DNA of 64,000 nucleotides from NCBI RefSeq assembly GCF_003130795.1, contig NZ_CP029353.1, positions 1,193,501 through 1,257,500 on the forward strand. Direction: 5' to 3'. Under the pieces are notes generated by a model, which did no database searches, was not told where the DNA came from, and was given only the letters and a program-made list of their open reading frames with translations. This stretch comes from Azospirillum thermophilum (lineage in GTDB: Bacteria > Pseudomonadota > Alphaproteobacteria > Azospirillales > Azospirillaceae). Of the stretch, positions 1 through 10,776 are shown piece by piece. The translations under genes were made by a program, and so were the position numbers. Numbering within the stretch: position 1 is the first letter of the stretch; every line of letters begins with the position of its first letter.

Positions 1-1302
1 ACCGTTTCCAACACCGCCTTCCGCGGCTTCGGCGGTCCGCAGGGCGTCATCGCCATCGAGGCGGTGATGGACGAGATCGCCCAGGCGCTCGGCAGGGATC
101 CGCTGGATGTCCGGCGGGCCAACCTCTATGGCGGCCCCGGCCGCGACGTCACCCACTACGGCATGGCGGTGGAGGATGGCGAGCTGCTGGCCGAGCTGCT
201 CGACCGGATCGAGGCCGAGAGCGACTACCGCCGGCGCCGGCAGGAGATCGCCGCCTTCAACGCGGAGAACCGCTGGCTGAAGAAGGGGCTGGGCATCACG
301 CCGGTGAAGTTCGGCATCTCCTTCACCGCCATCCACCTCAACCAGGGGGCGGCGCTGGTCCACGTCTACACCGACGGGTCGGTGCAGGTGAACCATGGCG
401 GGACGGAGATGGGGCAGGGCATCCATACCAAGATGGCCCAGATCGCCGCGCACGGCTTCCAGATCGACGTCGACCGGGTGCGCGTCACCGCCAGCGCGAC
501 CGACAAGGTGCCCAACGCCACCCCGACCGCCGCCTCGGCCGGCACCGACCTCAACGGGCAGGCGGTGCGGCTGGCGGTGGGCGAGATCCGGCAGCGGCTG
601 ACCGGCTTCCTGGCCGACCATTGCGGCACCACCCCCGACAAGGTCGAGTTCCGCGACAACGGCGTCTTCGCCGGCAACCACGCCTTCAGCTTCGCCGAGG
701 TGGCGAAGCTGGCCTACCTGAACCGCGTCTCGCTGTCGGCGACCGGCCATTACAGGACGCCGAAGATCAGCTGGGACCGTGCCAGCGGCACCGGCCGGCC
801 CTTCTTCTATTTCGCCTGCGGCGTGGCGGTGACGGAGGTGCTGGTCGACACGCTGACCGGCGAGTACCGCTTCCCCCGCGCCGACCTGCTGCACGACTGT
901 TCCGGCTCCATCAATCCGGCGATCGATCTGGGGCAGGTGGAGGGGGCCTTCGTCCAGGGCCTGGGCTGGGTGACGTCGGAGGAGCTGTGGTGGGACGGCA
1001 AGGGGCGGCTGCGCACGCACGCGCCCAGCACCTACAAGATCCCGACCAGCCGGTCGCTGCCGGAGGATTTCCGGGTCAGGCTCTACACCGCCCGGCCGAA
1101 CCGCGAGGACACGGTCTTCCGCTCCAAGGCGGTGGGCGAGCCGCCGCTGATCCTCGGCATCTCGGCATGGCTGGCGCTGCGTGACGCGGTGGCGGCGGTC
1201 GGCGGACACAGGTACCCTGTGCGCCTCGATGCCCCCGCCACGCCGGAGCGCGTGCTGCTGGCGGTGGAGGACGTGACGGCGAGGATGGGCGGGATTGGCT
1301 GA
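1..1302 (+). CDS. xdhB: Xanthine dehydrogenase molybdenum-binding subunit, 3' part
   Basis: The reading frame is open from the first base, so the 5' end lies outside the window. The visible 433 residues are the C-terminal half of the large molybdopterin subunit, which oxidises hypoxanthine and xanthine to urate. The segment FRGFGGPQG near the start is the cofactor-binding loop of the family. GTEMGQGIHTKMAQIA follows, and VGEPPLILGISAW near the C-terminus holds the conserved active-site glutamate. The stop overlaps the proposed start of ureD by 8 bases, so the two are probably co-transcribed. This puts the first step of purine breakdown next to urease, its last step. The family assignment is secure. 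The split into subunits cannot be checked because the N-terminal part is missing. Confidence 0.93.
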   Translation, partial: TVSNTAFRGFGGPQGVIAIEAVMDEIAQALGRDPLDVRRANLYGGPGRDVTHYGMAVEDGELLAELLDRIEAESDYRRRRQEIAAFNAENRWLKKGLGITPVKFGISFTAIHLNQGAALVHVYTDGSVQVNHGGTEMGQGIHTKMAQIAAHGFQIDVDRVRVTASATDKVPNATPTAASAGTDLNGQAVRLAVGEIRQRLTGFLADHCGTTPDKVEFRDNGVFAGNHAFSFAEVAKLAYLNRVSLSATGHYRTPKISWDRASGTGRPFFYFACGVAVTEVLVDTLTGEYRFPRADLLHDCSGSINPAIDLGQVEGAFVQGLGWVTSEELWWDGKGRLRTHAPSTYKIPTSRSLPEDFRVRLYTARPNREDTVFRSKAVGEPPLILGISAWLALRDAVAAVGGHRYPVRLDAPATPERVLLAVEDVTARMGGIG

Positions 1303-2137
1303 GCTGCTGGAGAAGAAGGTCGCGGTCCATGGTGCGGCGACCGTGCGGTTCGAGCGGCGCGATGGCGCGACGCGGCTCGCCACCCTCTACCACCACGACC
1401 CGTTGCGGGTGCTGCTGCCCGATCCGCGGCCGGGCGACCTGCCGGTCGCCGTGCTGGTGACGACGTCGGGCGGCATGGTCGGCGGCGACCGGCTGGACAT
1501 CGCCCTGTCGGCCGGGCCGGAGGCCGCGGCGATGGTGACCACCCAGGCGGCGGAAAAGGTCTACCGCTCCGCCGGGGCCGACTGCCGCATCGACATGCGG
1601 GTGTCGGTCGAGGCCGGCGGCTGGCTGGAATGGATGCCGCAGGAGGCCATCGTCTTCGAGGGCTCCCGCCTGCGCCGGCTGACGCGGATCGACCTTGCGG
1701 GCGATGCGCGGCTGATCGCCGGAGAGATGCTGGTCTTCGGCCGCGCCGCCTTCGGCGAGACGGTGACCCGCGGGCTGATCCGCGACGCCTGGGAGGTCGC
1801 CCGCGACGGCCGCCTCGCCTGGGCCGACGCGCTGCACCTGGACGGGGACGTCGCCGAGGCGCTGGCCCATCCCGCCGGCTTCGCCGGGGCCGGAGCCTGC
1901 GCCACCCTGATCCACGCCGCGCCGGATGCCGCCCGGCACCTCGACGCCCTGAGGGAGGCCGCGGAGGCGCTGGAGGGCGTGCGGGTCGGCGCCACCGCCT
2001 TCGACGGGCTGCTGGTCGCCCGCATCCTCGGCGGCGAGGCCCGCGCCGTCCGCCGCGCCTACGCGGCCCTGTGGACCCGCCTCAGGGTCGCAGCCGCCGG
2101 TCTGCCGGCGCGCCTGCCGCGGCTGTGGGAAGTGTGA
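1295..2137 (+). CDS. ureD: Urease accessory protein UreD
   Basis: A 280-residue protein matching the UreD/UreH family, the scaffold that binds apo-urease and recruits UreF and UreG for nickel insertion. Typical family features are TTSGGMVGGDRL near residue 60, AEKVYRS near 85 and EWMPQEAIVFEGS near 110. The start is taken as TTG at 1295, inside the end of xdhB; no ATG lies close in frame, so the exact start is uncertain. It is unusual in standing 3.3 kb away from ureABC, with genes of the opposite strand between them. Confidence 0.9.
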   Translation: MAELLEKKVAVHGAATVRFERRDGATRLATLYHHDPLRVLLPDPRPGDLPVAVLVTTSGGMVGGDRLDIALSAGPEAAAMVTTQAAEKVYRSAGADCRIDMRVSVEAGGWLEWMPQEAIVFEGSRLRRLTRIDLAGDARLIAGEMLVFGRAAFGETVTRGLIRDAWEVARDGRLAWADALHLDGDVAEALAHPAGFAGAGACATLIHAAPDAARHLDALREAAEALEGVRVGATAFDGLLVARILGGEARAVRRAYAALWTRLRVAAAGLPARLPRLWEV

Positions 2138-2206
2138 GCGGTCAGGACGCCTGGAGTTCGTAGCGCGAGCAATACCGGTGACGGTCCGTATATGCGGCAA
2201 TGTGCG

Positions 2207-2237
2207 TTGACATGCGCAGGAGCGCTGCGCTTATCCT
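2207..2237 (+). promoter_or_regulatory. Candidate sigma-70 promoter upstream of small ORFs
   Basis: A perfect TTGACA at 2207-2212 is followed 18-19 bases later by TTATCC/TATCCT at 2231-2237. It lies about 45 bases before the ORF at 2281. The -10 match is only moderate, so this is a prediction from sequence pattern alone. Confidence 0.35.
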
Positions 2238-2280
2238 ATCTATCGGGTAAGCCGCAAACCACCCAGCAGGATGCAACCAC

Positions 2281-2463
2281 ATGAAGCCCACCAGAAGCCC
2301 GATGCCCATCAGCATGAAGAGCGGTCGCGGCGAACGGACCGAGCGGGTTGTTCCGGCCAGGAAGGCCAGTGCCGATCAGCAGCGGGCCGCCAAGCAGCTG
2401 TTCCAGCAGTTGAGCAGCAATGTCAGCCTCAGCGGATGGAAGCCGTACGTCAAGGCGTCATAA
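2281..2463 (+). CDS. Small hypothetical protein (60 aa)
   Basis: A 60-residue, strongly basic ORF rich in Lys, Arg and Gln with no recognisable family. It starts with ATG at 2281; upstream there is only a weak purine stretch (GCAGGA). It ends 6 bases before the next small ORF, so the two could form a unit. Local composition is less GC-rich than the flanking urease genes, which fits acquired DNA or a non-coding stretch. Coding status is doubtful. Confidence 0.3.
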   Translation: MKPTRSPMPISMKSGRGERTERVVPARKASADQQRAAKQLFQQLSSNVSLSGWKPYVKAS

Positions 2464-2469
2464 TCGCCG

Positions 2470-2835
2470 ATGCATTACCTGAACATACCCATACCGGGTA
2501 TCTCGCGGCCTCCGGCATGCGATAAGGAAGCGACGCAGGATTTCATCGACAAACGTGCGCAGCTGACGCCGGAGCAGGTCGCGGCCGTGGAGCGCGTGGT
2601 CGAGTCATTCAACACGAGACCCAGCACGACCGGCGACATCGAGCTTCCGGGGACGGTCATCGGCACAGCCCACGCCCGTATAAGAAATGGCGTCTACGTG
2701 CTGTATCAGCAGTTCTCGCAGCACGGACAAACCAAACTTCTGATCAAGCTCTGGTACTGCGGCACCTATGACGGGCAGCCGGGGTCCGGGCGTTTCGACT
2801 TCCAGACTGAAATGGACGAGGCGGCCGGCGAATAG
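2470..2835 (+). CDS. Hypothetical protein (121 aa)
   Basis: A 121-residue ORF that I do not recognise. It has a predicted helical segment (TPEQVAAVERVVESFNTR, about residues 37-54), then a strand-rich stretch with RNGVYVLYQQF and LLIKLWYCGTYDG, and an acidic C-terminus. No signal peptide or membrane segment is evident. It lies after the 60-codon ORF and runs towards the Na/phosphate symporter gene of the opposite strand. The balanced hydrophobic pattern makes it more believable as a protein than its neighbour, but function cannot be inferred. Confidence 0.45.
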   Translation: MHYLNIPIPGISRPPACDKEATQDFIDKRAQLTPEQVAAVERVVESFNTRPSTTGDIELPGTVIGTAHARIRNGVYVLYQQFSQHGQTKLLIKLWYCGTYDGQPGSGRFDFQTEMDEAAGE

Positions 2836-2884
2836 GCAGCAGCCACGTGGCCGAGCGGTGCCCGGGTCCGTCGTCAGCGGCGCC

Positions 2885-4516
2885 TCAGTCCGCCGCCAAC
2901 GCCATCCCGTCCGCATCCTCCGGGGCTTCGCGCAGCAGCAGGGCCAGGCGGCGGATCAGCCAGACGATGCGCTCGAACAGGGTCGTCTGGTTGAACAGCG
3001 CCTGCTGCACCGGATAGGGCGGCGGGTCGTCGGCGCGCAGCAGGGAGCGGCGGATGCGCTCCATCAGCTCGCCGCGGTCGGCGGTCAGGTCCTGCAGCAG
3101 GGCGATGGCCTCGCCGTCCGGCGCGTCGGCCGTCTCCACCGCCGTCACCAGCAGGGCATGCAGGCTCTCCACCAGATGGCCGGTCAGCGGATGGGCGCGG
3201 GTGCCCTCGGGCGCCGCCTCGATCTGGCGGACGAAGTCGGCGAGGCTGTCGTTGAGGGTGATCAGCACCTCCAGCCGGTTCTGCAGCGCGATGGCCCGCT
3301 CCAGCGTCTCGCGCGGCAGGCCGCCGTCCAGCAGTTCCGTCTGGAAGGACTCCGCGGCGCGGGCGACCATGCCCAGCCCCTCCTGCAGCGTGGCGGGCGG
3401 CAGCGGTTCGGGCTGTTCCGGCTCCGCCCGGACGCATTCCAGATAATCCGGCATGTGGCTCAGCAGGCGGAGCTGTTCCTTCTCCGCCAGGGCGAGCGCG
3501 CTCTCCGGGTCGAGCAGCGCCTCGTCCGACAGGTAGCGCGGGCGCGACAGCTCCTCCGTCTCGGTCGGCGGCGAGAGGCGGGCGAGCAGCCGCTCCATGG
3601 CGCCGTAGAAGGGCAGCATCGCCAGCGCCGGCACCACCTGGCAGGCGACGAAGACCCAGGCGATCCGCTCCGGCAGGGTGCCGGCCGCCTGGTCGATCAG
3701 GTGGCGCAGCAGCGGCAGCCCGCTCGCCTCCTCCAGCAGCAGGAGCGGCAGCAGGATGGCGACGCCCAGCGCCTTGAACAGCGCCTGGAAGATGGCGAGC
3801 TGGCCGGCGCGGCCGTCGAGGTTGCCGCCCATCAGCAGCGTGGTCAGGCCGGAGCCGAGGCTGGAGCCCAGCACCAGCAGGATCGTCTCGCGCTCGCCGA
3901 ACAGCCCGGCGGCGGCCATGGTCACGGCCAGCACCGCCACGGTGGCGGAGCTCTGCGCGATCATCGTGACCGCGGTGCCGATCAGCAGCAGCAGGAAGTC
4001 CGACGAGGCGGCGAAGTGCAGCGCCGCCTTCATCGCCGCCACCTCGCGCAGCGGGCCGGAACCCGTCTTCATGAGCTGCAGCCCGAGGAACAGCGTCCCC
4101 ACCCCCAGCAGCGCCCCCACCAGATGCCGGTAGCGGGTCGAGCGGTCGAGGTCGAAATAGAAGCAGATCCCGGTGATGCCCAGCACGTAGAGCACGGCGA
4201 TCCGCAGGTCGATCACCGTCAGCACGACCAGGACGGCGGTGCCCAGGTTGGCCCAGGCGACCAGCGGCATGGCGCGGGTCAGCGTCGTCGCGCCGGCGGT
4301 GATCAGGTTGATGACGATGAAGGTCGTGGCGTTGGTGCTCTGGGTCAGCACGCCCAGCAGCGTGCCGAAGGCCGCGGCGGCGGCCTGGTTGGCGGTCGCC
4401 TTCGCCAGCACCAGCCGGAAGCGGCGGCCGGCCATGTGCTGCAGGTTCCGCCCGATCAGCTTCACCCCGGTGAAGAACAGGCCGAGCCCGCCGAACAGCG
4501 TCGCGAGGATGTCCAC
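2885..4516 (-). CDS. Na/Pi cotransporter family protein
   Basis: A 543-residue membrane protein of the NptA/YjbB type. The start is GTG at 4516 (VDILATLFGGLGLFFTGVK), with GGAG about 10 bases upstream; that N-terminus is the usual first helix of the family. Two related transmembrane repeats follow, each with a glutamine/serine-rich motif: QSTNATTFIVINL near residue 55 and AQSSATVAVLAVTMAAAG near 190. The soluble C-terminal third (about residues 350-543) is helical and resembles the PhoU-like tail of these proteins. It starts 14 bases after the membrane sensor-like gene, so the two probably form an operon inserted between ureD and ureA. Confidence 0.88.
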   Translation of the reverse strand: MDILATLFGGLGLFFTGVKLIGRNLQHMAGRRFRLVLAKATANQAAAAAFGTLLGVLTQSTNATTFIVINLITAGATTLTRAMPLVAWANLGTAVLVVLTVIDLRIAVLYVLGITGICFYFDLDRSTRYRHLVGALLGVGTLFLGLQLMKTGSGPLREVAAMKAALHFAASSDFLLLLIGTAVTMIAQSSATVAVLAVTMAAAGLFGERETILLVLGSSLGSGLTTLLMGGNLDGRAGQLAIFQALFKALGVAILLPLLLLEEASGLPLLRHLIDQAAGTLPERIAWVFVACQVVPALAMLPFYGAMERLLARLSPPTETEELSRPRYLSDEALLDPESALALAEKEQLRLLSHMPDYLECVRAEPEQPEPLPPATLQEGLGMVARAAESFQTELLDGGLPRETLERAIALQNRLEVLITLNDSLADFVRQIEAAPEGTRAHPLTGHLVESLHALLVTAVETADAPDGEAIALLQDLTADRGELMERIRRSLLRADDPPPYPVQQALFNQTTLFERIVWLIRRLALLLREAPEDADGMALAAD

Positions 4517-4530
4517 CGCCGCCGCTCCGC

Positions 4531-5223
4531 TCAGCCGCGCTTGCCCGCCGCCCGGGCAATCGCCATGGCGACCAGGGCGAGGCCCAGCACCATGCTGGCG
4601 ATGGCGACGGTGCGGGTGCCGAGATAGCGCTCGTCCGCCGCGGCGCCCAGCTCGTCCTGCAGGGCGCGGGCGCGGTCGTGCGCCGAATCGGCCAGCGCGT
4701 CGATGGCGTCGTCCAGCGGCCGGTCGATTCCCCGAACCGCGCGGTCCACCGTGGCGACGCTGGCCGGGAGAGCGGGGTCGAAGGCGCCCAGCGCCTCGCG
4801 GTAGCGGCGGCCGAGCAGGGCATGGTCGCGGATCGCCGAGTCGATGGCGCCGCCGTCGATCCCCAGCCCCGGAGCCCGCGCCCGCAGGCTGGCCAGCGCC
4901 GCCGCCACCCGGGCCTCCTGCTCGGCGAAGCGGGCCATGTAGCGCTCGTAATCGGCGGGATCCAGGCCGCGCAGCAGCAGGTTCTTCCACTCCTGCACCT
5001 GGATCTTGAAGGCGACCTGCGCCTCGCGCGCGGCGTCCAGCGCGGCGATCAGCTGCGTCTCGGTGGCGCGCTGCGCCTCCTCCGCCTTGCGGGCGTAGTC
5101 GATGGCGAACAGCCCGACCAGGCTGTTGACGATGAACACCGCGACCAGCGCGCCAGCCAGCGCCACGATCGACCGCCGACCGCCACCCGCCCGATAGGCC
5201 GGCCGCGGCACCCCTTGCGCCAT
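4531..5223 (-). CDS. Membrane protein resembling an orphan chemoreceptor sensor domain
   Basis: A 230-residue protein with one hydrophobic helix at each end (about residues 18-40 and 207-225) and an Ala/Glu/Arg-rich helical region between them. This looks like the four-helix-bundle sensor of methyl-accepting chemotaxis proteins. No HAMP, kinase or methyl-accepting signalling domain follows: the protein stops soon after the second membrane helix. The following gene on the same strand is the Na/Pi symporter, so it might sense or tune phosphate uptake, but that is inference. The start is ATG at 5223. Confidence 0.6.
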   Translation of the reverse strand: MAQGVPRPAYRAGGGRRSIVALAGALVAVFIVNSLVGLFAIDYARKAEEAQRATETQLIAALDAAREAQVAFKIQVQEWKNLLLRGLDPADYERYMARFAEQEARVAAALASLRARAPGLGIDGGAIDSAIRDHALLGRRYREALGAFDPALPASVATVDRAVRGIDRPLDDAIDALADSAHDRARALQDELGAAADERYLGTRTVAIASMVLGLALVAMAIARAAGKRG

Positions 5224-5343
5224 CCCAGATCCCCGAAATTTCCTGTCCGAACCACGGTGCTGTAGCGCGGCAATCGCGTCGGCGGCAAGTTACGGTCGCG
5301 TTACAGCCTTCCGGCCGCGGCGTCATTACGTCATACGACGCAC

Positions 5344-5371
5344 TTGGCCCCGGTCCCGGCCGTGGCATAAT
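5344..5371 (+). promoter_or_regulatory. Candidate promoter of ureABC
   Basis: TTGGCC at 5344-5349 and CATAAT at 5366-5371 are separated by 16 bases and lie 34 bases before the ureA start. No other gene reads into this point from the left on the same strand, so a promoter is expected here. I saw no clear sigma-54 (NtrC-type) site. Confidence 0.4.
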
Positions 5372-5404
5372 CCCCGATCGAACGGGCAAGGAAAGCGACG
5401 GGGC

Positions 5405-5707
5405 ATGAACCTGACACCGCGCGAGAAGGACAAGCTGCTGGTCGCCATGGCGGCGATGGTGGCGCGCCGCAGGCTGGAGCGGGGGGTGAAGCTGAACCAT
5501 CCGGAGGCGGTGGCCCTCATCACCGACTTCGTGGTCGAAGGCGCGCGCGACGGCCGCAGCGTGGCGGAGCTGATGCGCGACGGCGCCACCGTGCTGACCC
5601 GCGCGCAGGTGATGGACGGGGTGGCCGAGATGATCCACGAGATCCAGGTGGAGGCGACCTTCCCCGACGGCACCAAGCTCGTCACCGTCCACCAGCCGAT
5701 CCGCTAA
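5405..5707 (+). CDS. ureA: Urease subunit gamma
   Basis: A 100-residue protein, the normal length of UreA, beginning [20 protein letters not shown]. It carries the family signatures [10 protein letters not shown] and [18 protein letters not shown]. It is the small structural subunit of cytoplasmic nickel urease, which hydrolyses urea to ammonia and carbamate. The ureB start lies 15 bases after its stop, so the subunits are made from one message. Confidence 0.97.
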   Translation: MNLTPREKDKLLVAMAAMVARRRLERGVKLNHPEAVALITDFVVEGARDGRSVAELMRDGATVLTRAQVMDGVAEMIHEIQVEATFPDGTKLVTVHQPIR

Positions 5708-5722
5708 GGGGGCCGCCACGCC

Positions 5723-6028
5723 ATGAAACCCGGTGAAATCCTGCCCGAGCCCGGCGAGATCGAGCTGAACGCCGGCCGCCCGACCGTCGAAATCGACGTC
5801 GCCAATGCCGGCGACCGGCCGATCCAGGTCGGCTCCCACTATCATTTCTTCGAGACCAACGACGCCCTGCGGTTCGACCGCGACAAGGCGCGCGGCTTCC
5901 GCCTGGACATCCCCGCCGGCACGGCGGTGCGGTTCGAGCCGGGGCAGACGCGCACCGTGCGGCTGGTCGCCTATGACGGCGCCCGCACGGTCGTCGGCTT
6001 CCAGGGAAAGATCAACGGCGCCCTGTGA
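5723..6028 (+). CDS. ureB: Urease subunit beta
   Basis: A 101-residue UreB with the typical opening [18 protein letters not shown] and the core [11 protein letters not shown], which packs against the active-site subunit. An AAGGGGG ribosome-binding site precedes the ATG. It sits between ureA and ureC in the standard order with short gaps. Confidence 0.97.
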   Translation: MKPGEILPEPGEIELNAGRPTVEIDVANAGDRPIQVGSHYHFFETNDALRFDRDKARGFRLDIPAGTAVRFEPGQTRTVRLVAYDGARTVVGFQGKINGAL

Positions 6029-6058
6029 CGGGCCTCTTGGGGAAGGGCTGACCAAATC

Positions 6059-7768
<1,710 letters not shown>

Positions 7769-7774
7769 TTTTTC

Positions 7775-7814
7775 TCCCCCTCTCCCCACCGGAGAGAGGG
7801 TAAGGGTGAGGGGG
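7775..7814. repeat. Short hairpin-forming CT/GA-rich repeat
   Basis: CCCCCTCTCC and GGAGAGAGGG face each other across a five-base loop, followed by TAAGGGTGAGGGG. This CT-rich/GA-rich hairpin resembles the intergenic REP-like repeats common in high-GC proteobacteria. It lies directly after ureC and could end or pause the ureABC transcript. Confidence 0.5.
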
Positions 7815-7880
7815 GCGCCGTCCTGCGGGCCGGCGGCCTTCCCCCTCATCGCAGCCTTCTCCCCTGGAGGTTCCAGTTCC

Positions 7881-8727
7881 TTGATCGGCGTGTTCGATTC
7901 CGGCCATGGCGGCCTGACGGTTCTGCGGGCGTTGGTGGAGGCGGCTCCGGAACGGCCCTTCGTCTATCTCGGCGACCATGCGGCGGCGCCCTACGGGCCG
8001 CGCAGCGACGAGGACATCTACCGGCTGACCGTCCGCGGGTGGAGCGGCTGTTCGGCCAGGGCTGCCGGCTGGTCATCCTTGCCTGCAACACGGCGGCGGC
8101 GGTGGCCCTGCGGCGGCTGCAGCAGACCTGGCTGCACGACGCCTGGCCCGGGCGCAACGTGCTGGGCGTGCTGGTGCCGATGGTGGAGGCGATCACCCGC
8201 GTGCCCTGGATGATGGACATGCCGCCGGTCGACCACATGACGCACGAGCCGCGCACGGTCGGCGTCTTCGCCACCGCCGCCACGGTGCGCTCCGGCTCCT
8301 TCCCGCGGGAGATCGGCAAGCGCGCCCCGCTGGTGCGGGTGGTGCAGCAGGCCTGCCCGGACCTCGTGCCGCTGATCGAGCGCGGCGCCCCGGAGGACGA
8401 GACGGCGCCCGCCGTCCGCCGCTATGCCGCCGGGCTGCTGGAGCAGTTGGACGGCCAGCCGCCGGACGCCGTCGTCCTCGGCTGCACCCATTATCCGCTG
8501 GTCGCCCCCTCTTCGCCGCGGCGTTGCCGCCGGGGGTGGAGGTGCTGTGCCAGCCGACCCTGACCGCCCGCTCGCTGGAGAACTACCTGCAGCGCCATCC
8601 CGAATATGCGCCGCCGCCCGGTCCCGGCGGGGTGCGCTTCTTCACCACCGGCGATCCGCGGGCGGTCAGCGCGCTGGCCGGACGCTTCTTCGGACGTCCA
8701 ACCCCCTTCGAACGGCTCGATCCATGA
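7881..8727 (+). CDS. murI: Glutamate racemase (reading frame broken twice)
   Basis: The protein reads as a normal racemase if one base is added in each of two homopolymer runs: GGG at 8037-8039 and CCCCC at 8505-8509. That restores 282 codons, the usual length. Landmarks are FDSGHGG at the start, the catalytic cysteine segment LACNTAA, and the second cysteine segment LGCTHYP. It makes D-glutamate for peptidoglycan. The start is TTG at 7881 with GGAGG 10 bases upstream. The stop overlaps the ureE start (ATGA), so it is embedded in the urease operon, an unusual place. Both lesions look like sequencing error; if real, the gene is dead. Confidence 0.85.
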
Positions 8728-9287
8728 CCCAAGCCCCCCGCCGCGCCATCAAGGTCCTCAACCGCGGTCACTGGCCGCAGGAGCGCGCCGCCGGCACCGT
8801 CACGCTCGCCTTCGACGACCGGCACCGGCGGCGCATGATGATGACCGACGACGCCGGGGCCGCCTTCCTGCTCGACCTGCCGCGGGCGGTGGCGCTCGAC
8901 GATGGCGACGGGCTGGAGCTGGAGGACGGCGCCGTCCTCCGCGTGGTCGCCGCGCCCGAGGAGCTGATGGAGGTCGGCGTGCCGGAGGGCGGGGAGCGGT
9001 TCGCCCGCATCGCCTGGCATCTCGGCAACCGCCATCTGCCGGTGCAGATCGCCGGCTCCACCATCCGGCTGCGCCGCGACCACGTCATCGCCGACATGCT
9101 GCGCGGGCTGGGGGCGGAGGTGCGCGAGGTGGTGGCGCCCTTCATGCCGGAAGGCGGCGCCTATGCCGGGCAGGGCGGCGGGCATGGCCACTCGCATGGT
9201 CAAGCACACGGGCACGACCATTCCCACGGTCACCACGGCCACTCCCACGGGCATGACCATGGGCACGCGCATGACCATCACCACTGA
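8724..9287 (+). CDS. ureE: Urease accessory protein UreE
   Basis: A 187-residue nickel chaperone. The N-terminal and central domains (about residues 1-145) match UreE, with [14 protein letters not shown] and [16 protein letters not shown] as signatures. The last 40 residues are a histidine/glycine-rich tail with repeated HGHSHG and HGHDH units, expected to bind several nickel ions. Its ATG overlaps the murI stop, which favours translational coupling. The DNA encoding the tail also contains the likely start of ureF in another frame. Confidence 0.95.
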   Translation: MTQAPRRAIKVLNRGHWPQERAAGTVTLAFDDRHRRRMMMTDDAGAAFLLDLPRAVALDDGDGLELEDGAVLRVVAAPEELMEVGVPEGGERFARIAWHLGNRHLPVQIAGSTIRLRRDHVIADMLRGLGAEVREVVAPFMPEGGAYAGQGGGHGHSHGQAHGHDHSHGHHGHSHGHDHGHAHDHHH

Positions 9288-10049
9288 GCCCGCCCCGTCT
9301 CATCGGGATTCCGCCGCCGGCTCCCCTGCGCCTCTCCCCGGCGACGGGCGGGAGCACGGCACCGTCTCGGCGCAGGCCCTCACCAAGCTGCTCGCCTGGC
9401 TGTCGCCCAGCTTCCCGGTCGGGGGCTTCACCTACAGCCATGGGATCGAGGCGGCGGTGGAGCAGGGGCTGGCGACCGACCGCGCCTCGCTGATCCGCTG
9501 GCTCGACGGCATCCTGCGCCACGGCGCCGGGCGCACCGACGGCATGCTGTTCGCCGCCGCCCACCGCGCGGTGCTGGCCGGCGACGAGGCCGCCTTCGCC
9601 TGGGCGGTGGAGCGGGCCGACGTGCTGCGCGCCACGGCGGAGACGGCGCTGGAGAGCCGCGCCCAGGGGCAGGCCTTCCTCACCGCCGTCCGGGCCGCCT
9701 GGCCGCTCGCCGGGCTGGAGCGCTGGGACGCCGTGCTCGCCGCCACCGGCCGTCCGCCCGCCTATGCCGTCGCCGTGGCGCTGGCCGCCGCCCTGCTGGG
9801 GGTGGCTGAGGGGCCGGCGTTGGCCGCCTATCTGCATGCCTTCGCCGCCAACCTCGTCTCGGCCGGGGTGCGGCTGGTGCCGCTCGGCCAGACCGACGGG
9901 CAGCGGGCGCTGGCCGCCCTCGACCCCGTCGTCCACCGGGCGGCCCGGGCGGCGCTGGCCGCTCCGCCCGACGATCTCGGCGGCCGGGCGATGGCCGTCG
10001 ACTGGACCTCCATGATCCACGAAACCCAATATACGAGGCTGTTCCGCTC

Positions 10050-10053
<4 letters not shown>
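9271..10053 (+). CDS. ureF: Urease accessory protein UreF
   Basis: About 260 residues. UreF signatures are [21 protein letters not shown] near the N-terminus and [15 protein letters not shown] near the C-terminus. UreF acts with UreD and UreG in GTP-dependent activation of urease. I place the start at ATG 9271 ([11 protein letters not shown]), inside the His-tail codons of ureE; earlier in-frame ATGs at 9253 and 9187 are possible but would encode unusual N-termini. The stop overlaps the ureG ATG. Confidence 0.93.
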
Positions 10054-10703
<650 letters not shown>

Positions 10704-10712
10704 GGGACCCGC

Positions 10713-10770
10713 GGAACCTCCGGCTTGACCGTGCTGTTCTTGCAGCACGCGAGGTTTCAAGCCGGAGGAG
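10713..10770 (+). promoter_or_regulatory. Long inverted repeat covering the RBS of the PRC gene, overlapping an ECF-type promoter motif
   Basis: CCTCCGGCTTGA (10717-10728) is perfectly complementary to TCAAGCCGGAGG (10757-10768). Inside it, CGTGCTG (10730-10736) pairs with CAGCACG (10743-10749) around a six-base loop. The right arm contains GGAGG, the ribosome-binding site of the PRC-barrel gene. GGAAC at 10713-10717 and TGTT at 10735-10738, 17 bases apart, resemble an ECF (EcfG-like) promoter. A transcript starting downstream of that promoter would lack the left arm. The structure could also serve as a terminator for the ure operon, but no T-run follows. Confidence 0.6.
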
Positions 10771-10776
10771 TTCTCG

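Noticed and set aside
5224..5404. Sigma-54/NtrC-type promoter before ureA
   Set aside because: No GG-N10-GC element with the expected flanking bases; a sigma-70-like pair fits better.
7881..8727. Calling murI, ligase, ilvE and the other frame-broken genes pseudogenes
   Set aside because: All breaks are homopolymer losses repaired by one base and the protein sequence on both sides is fully conserved, which points to sequencing error.
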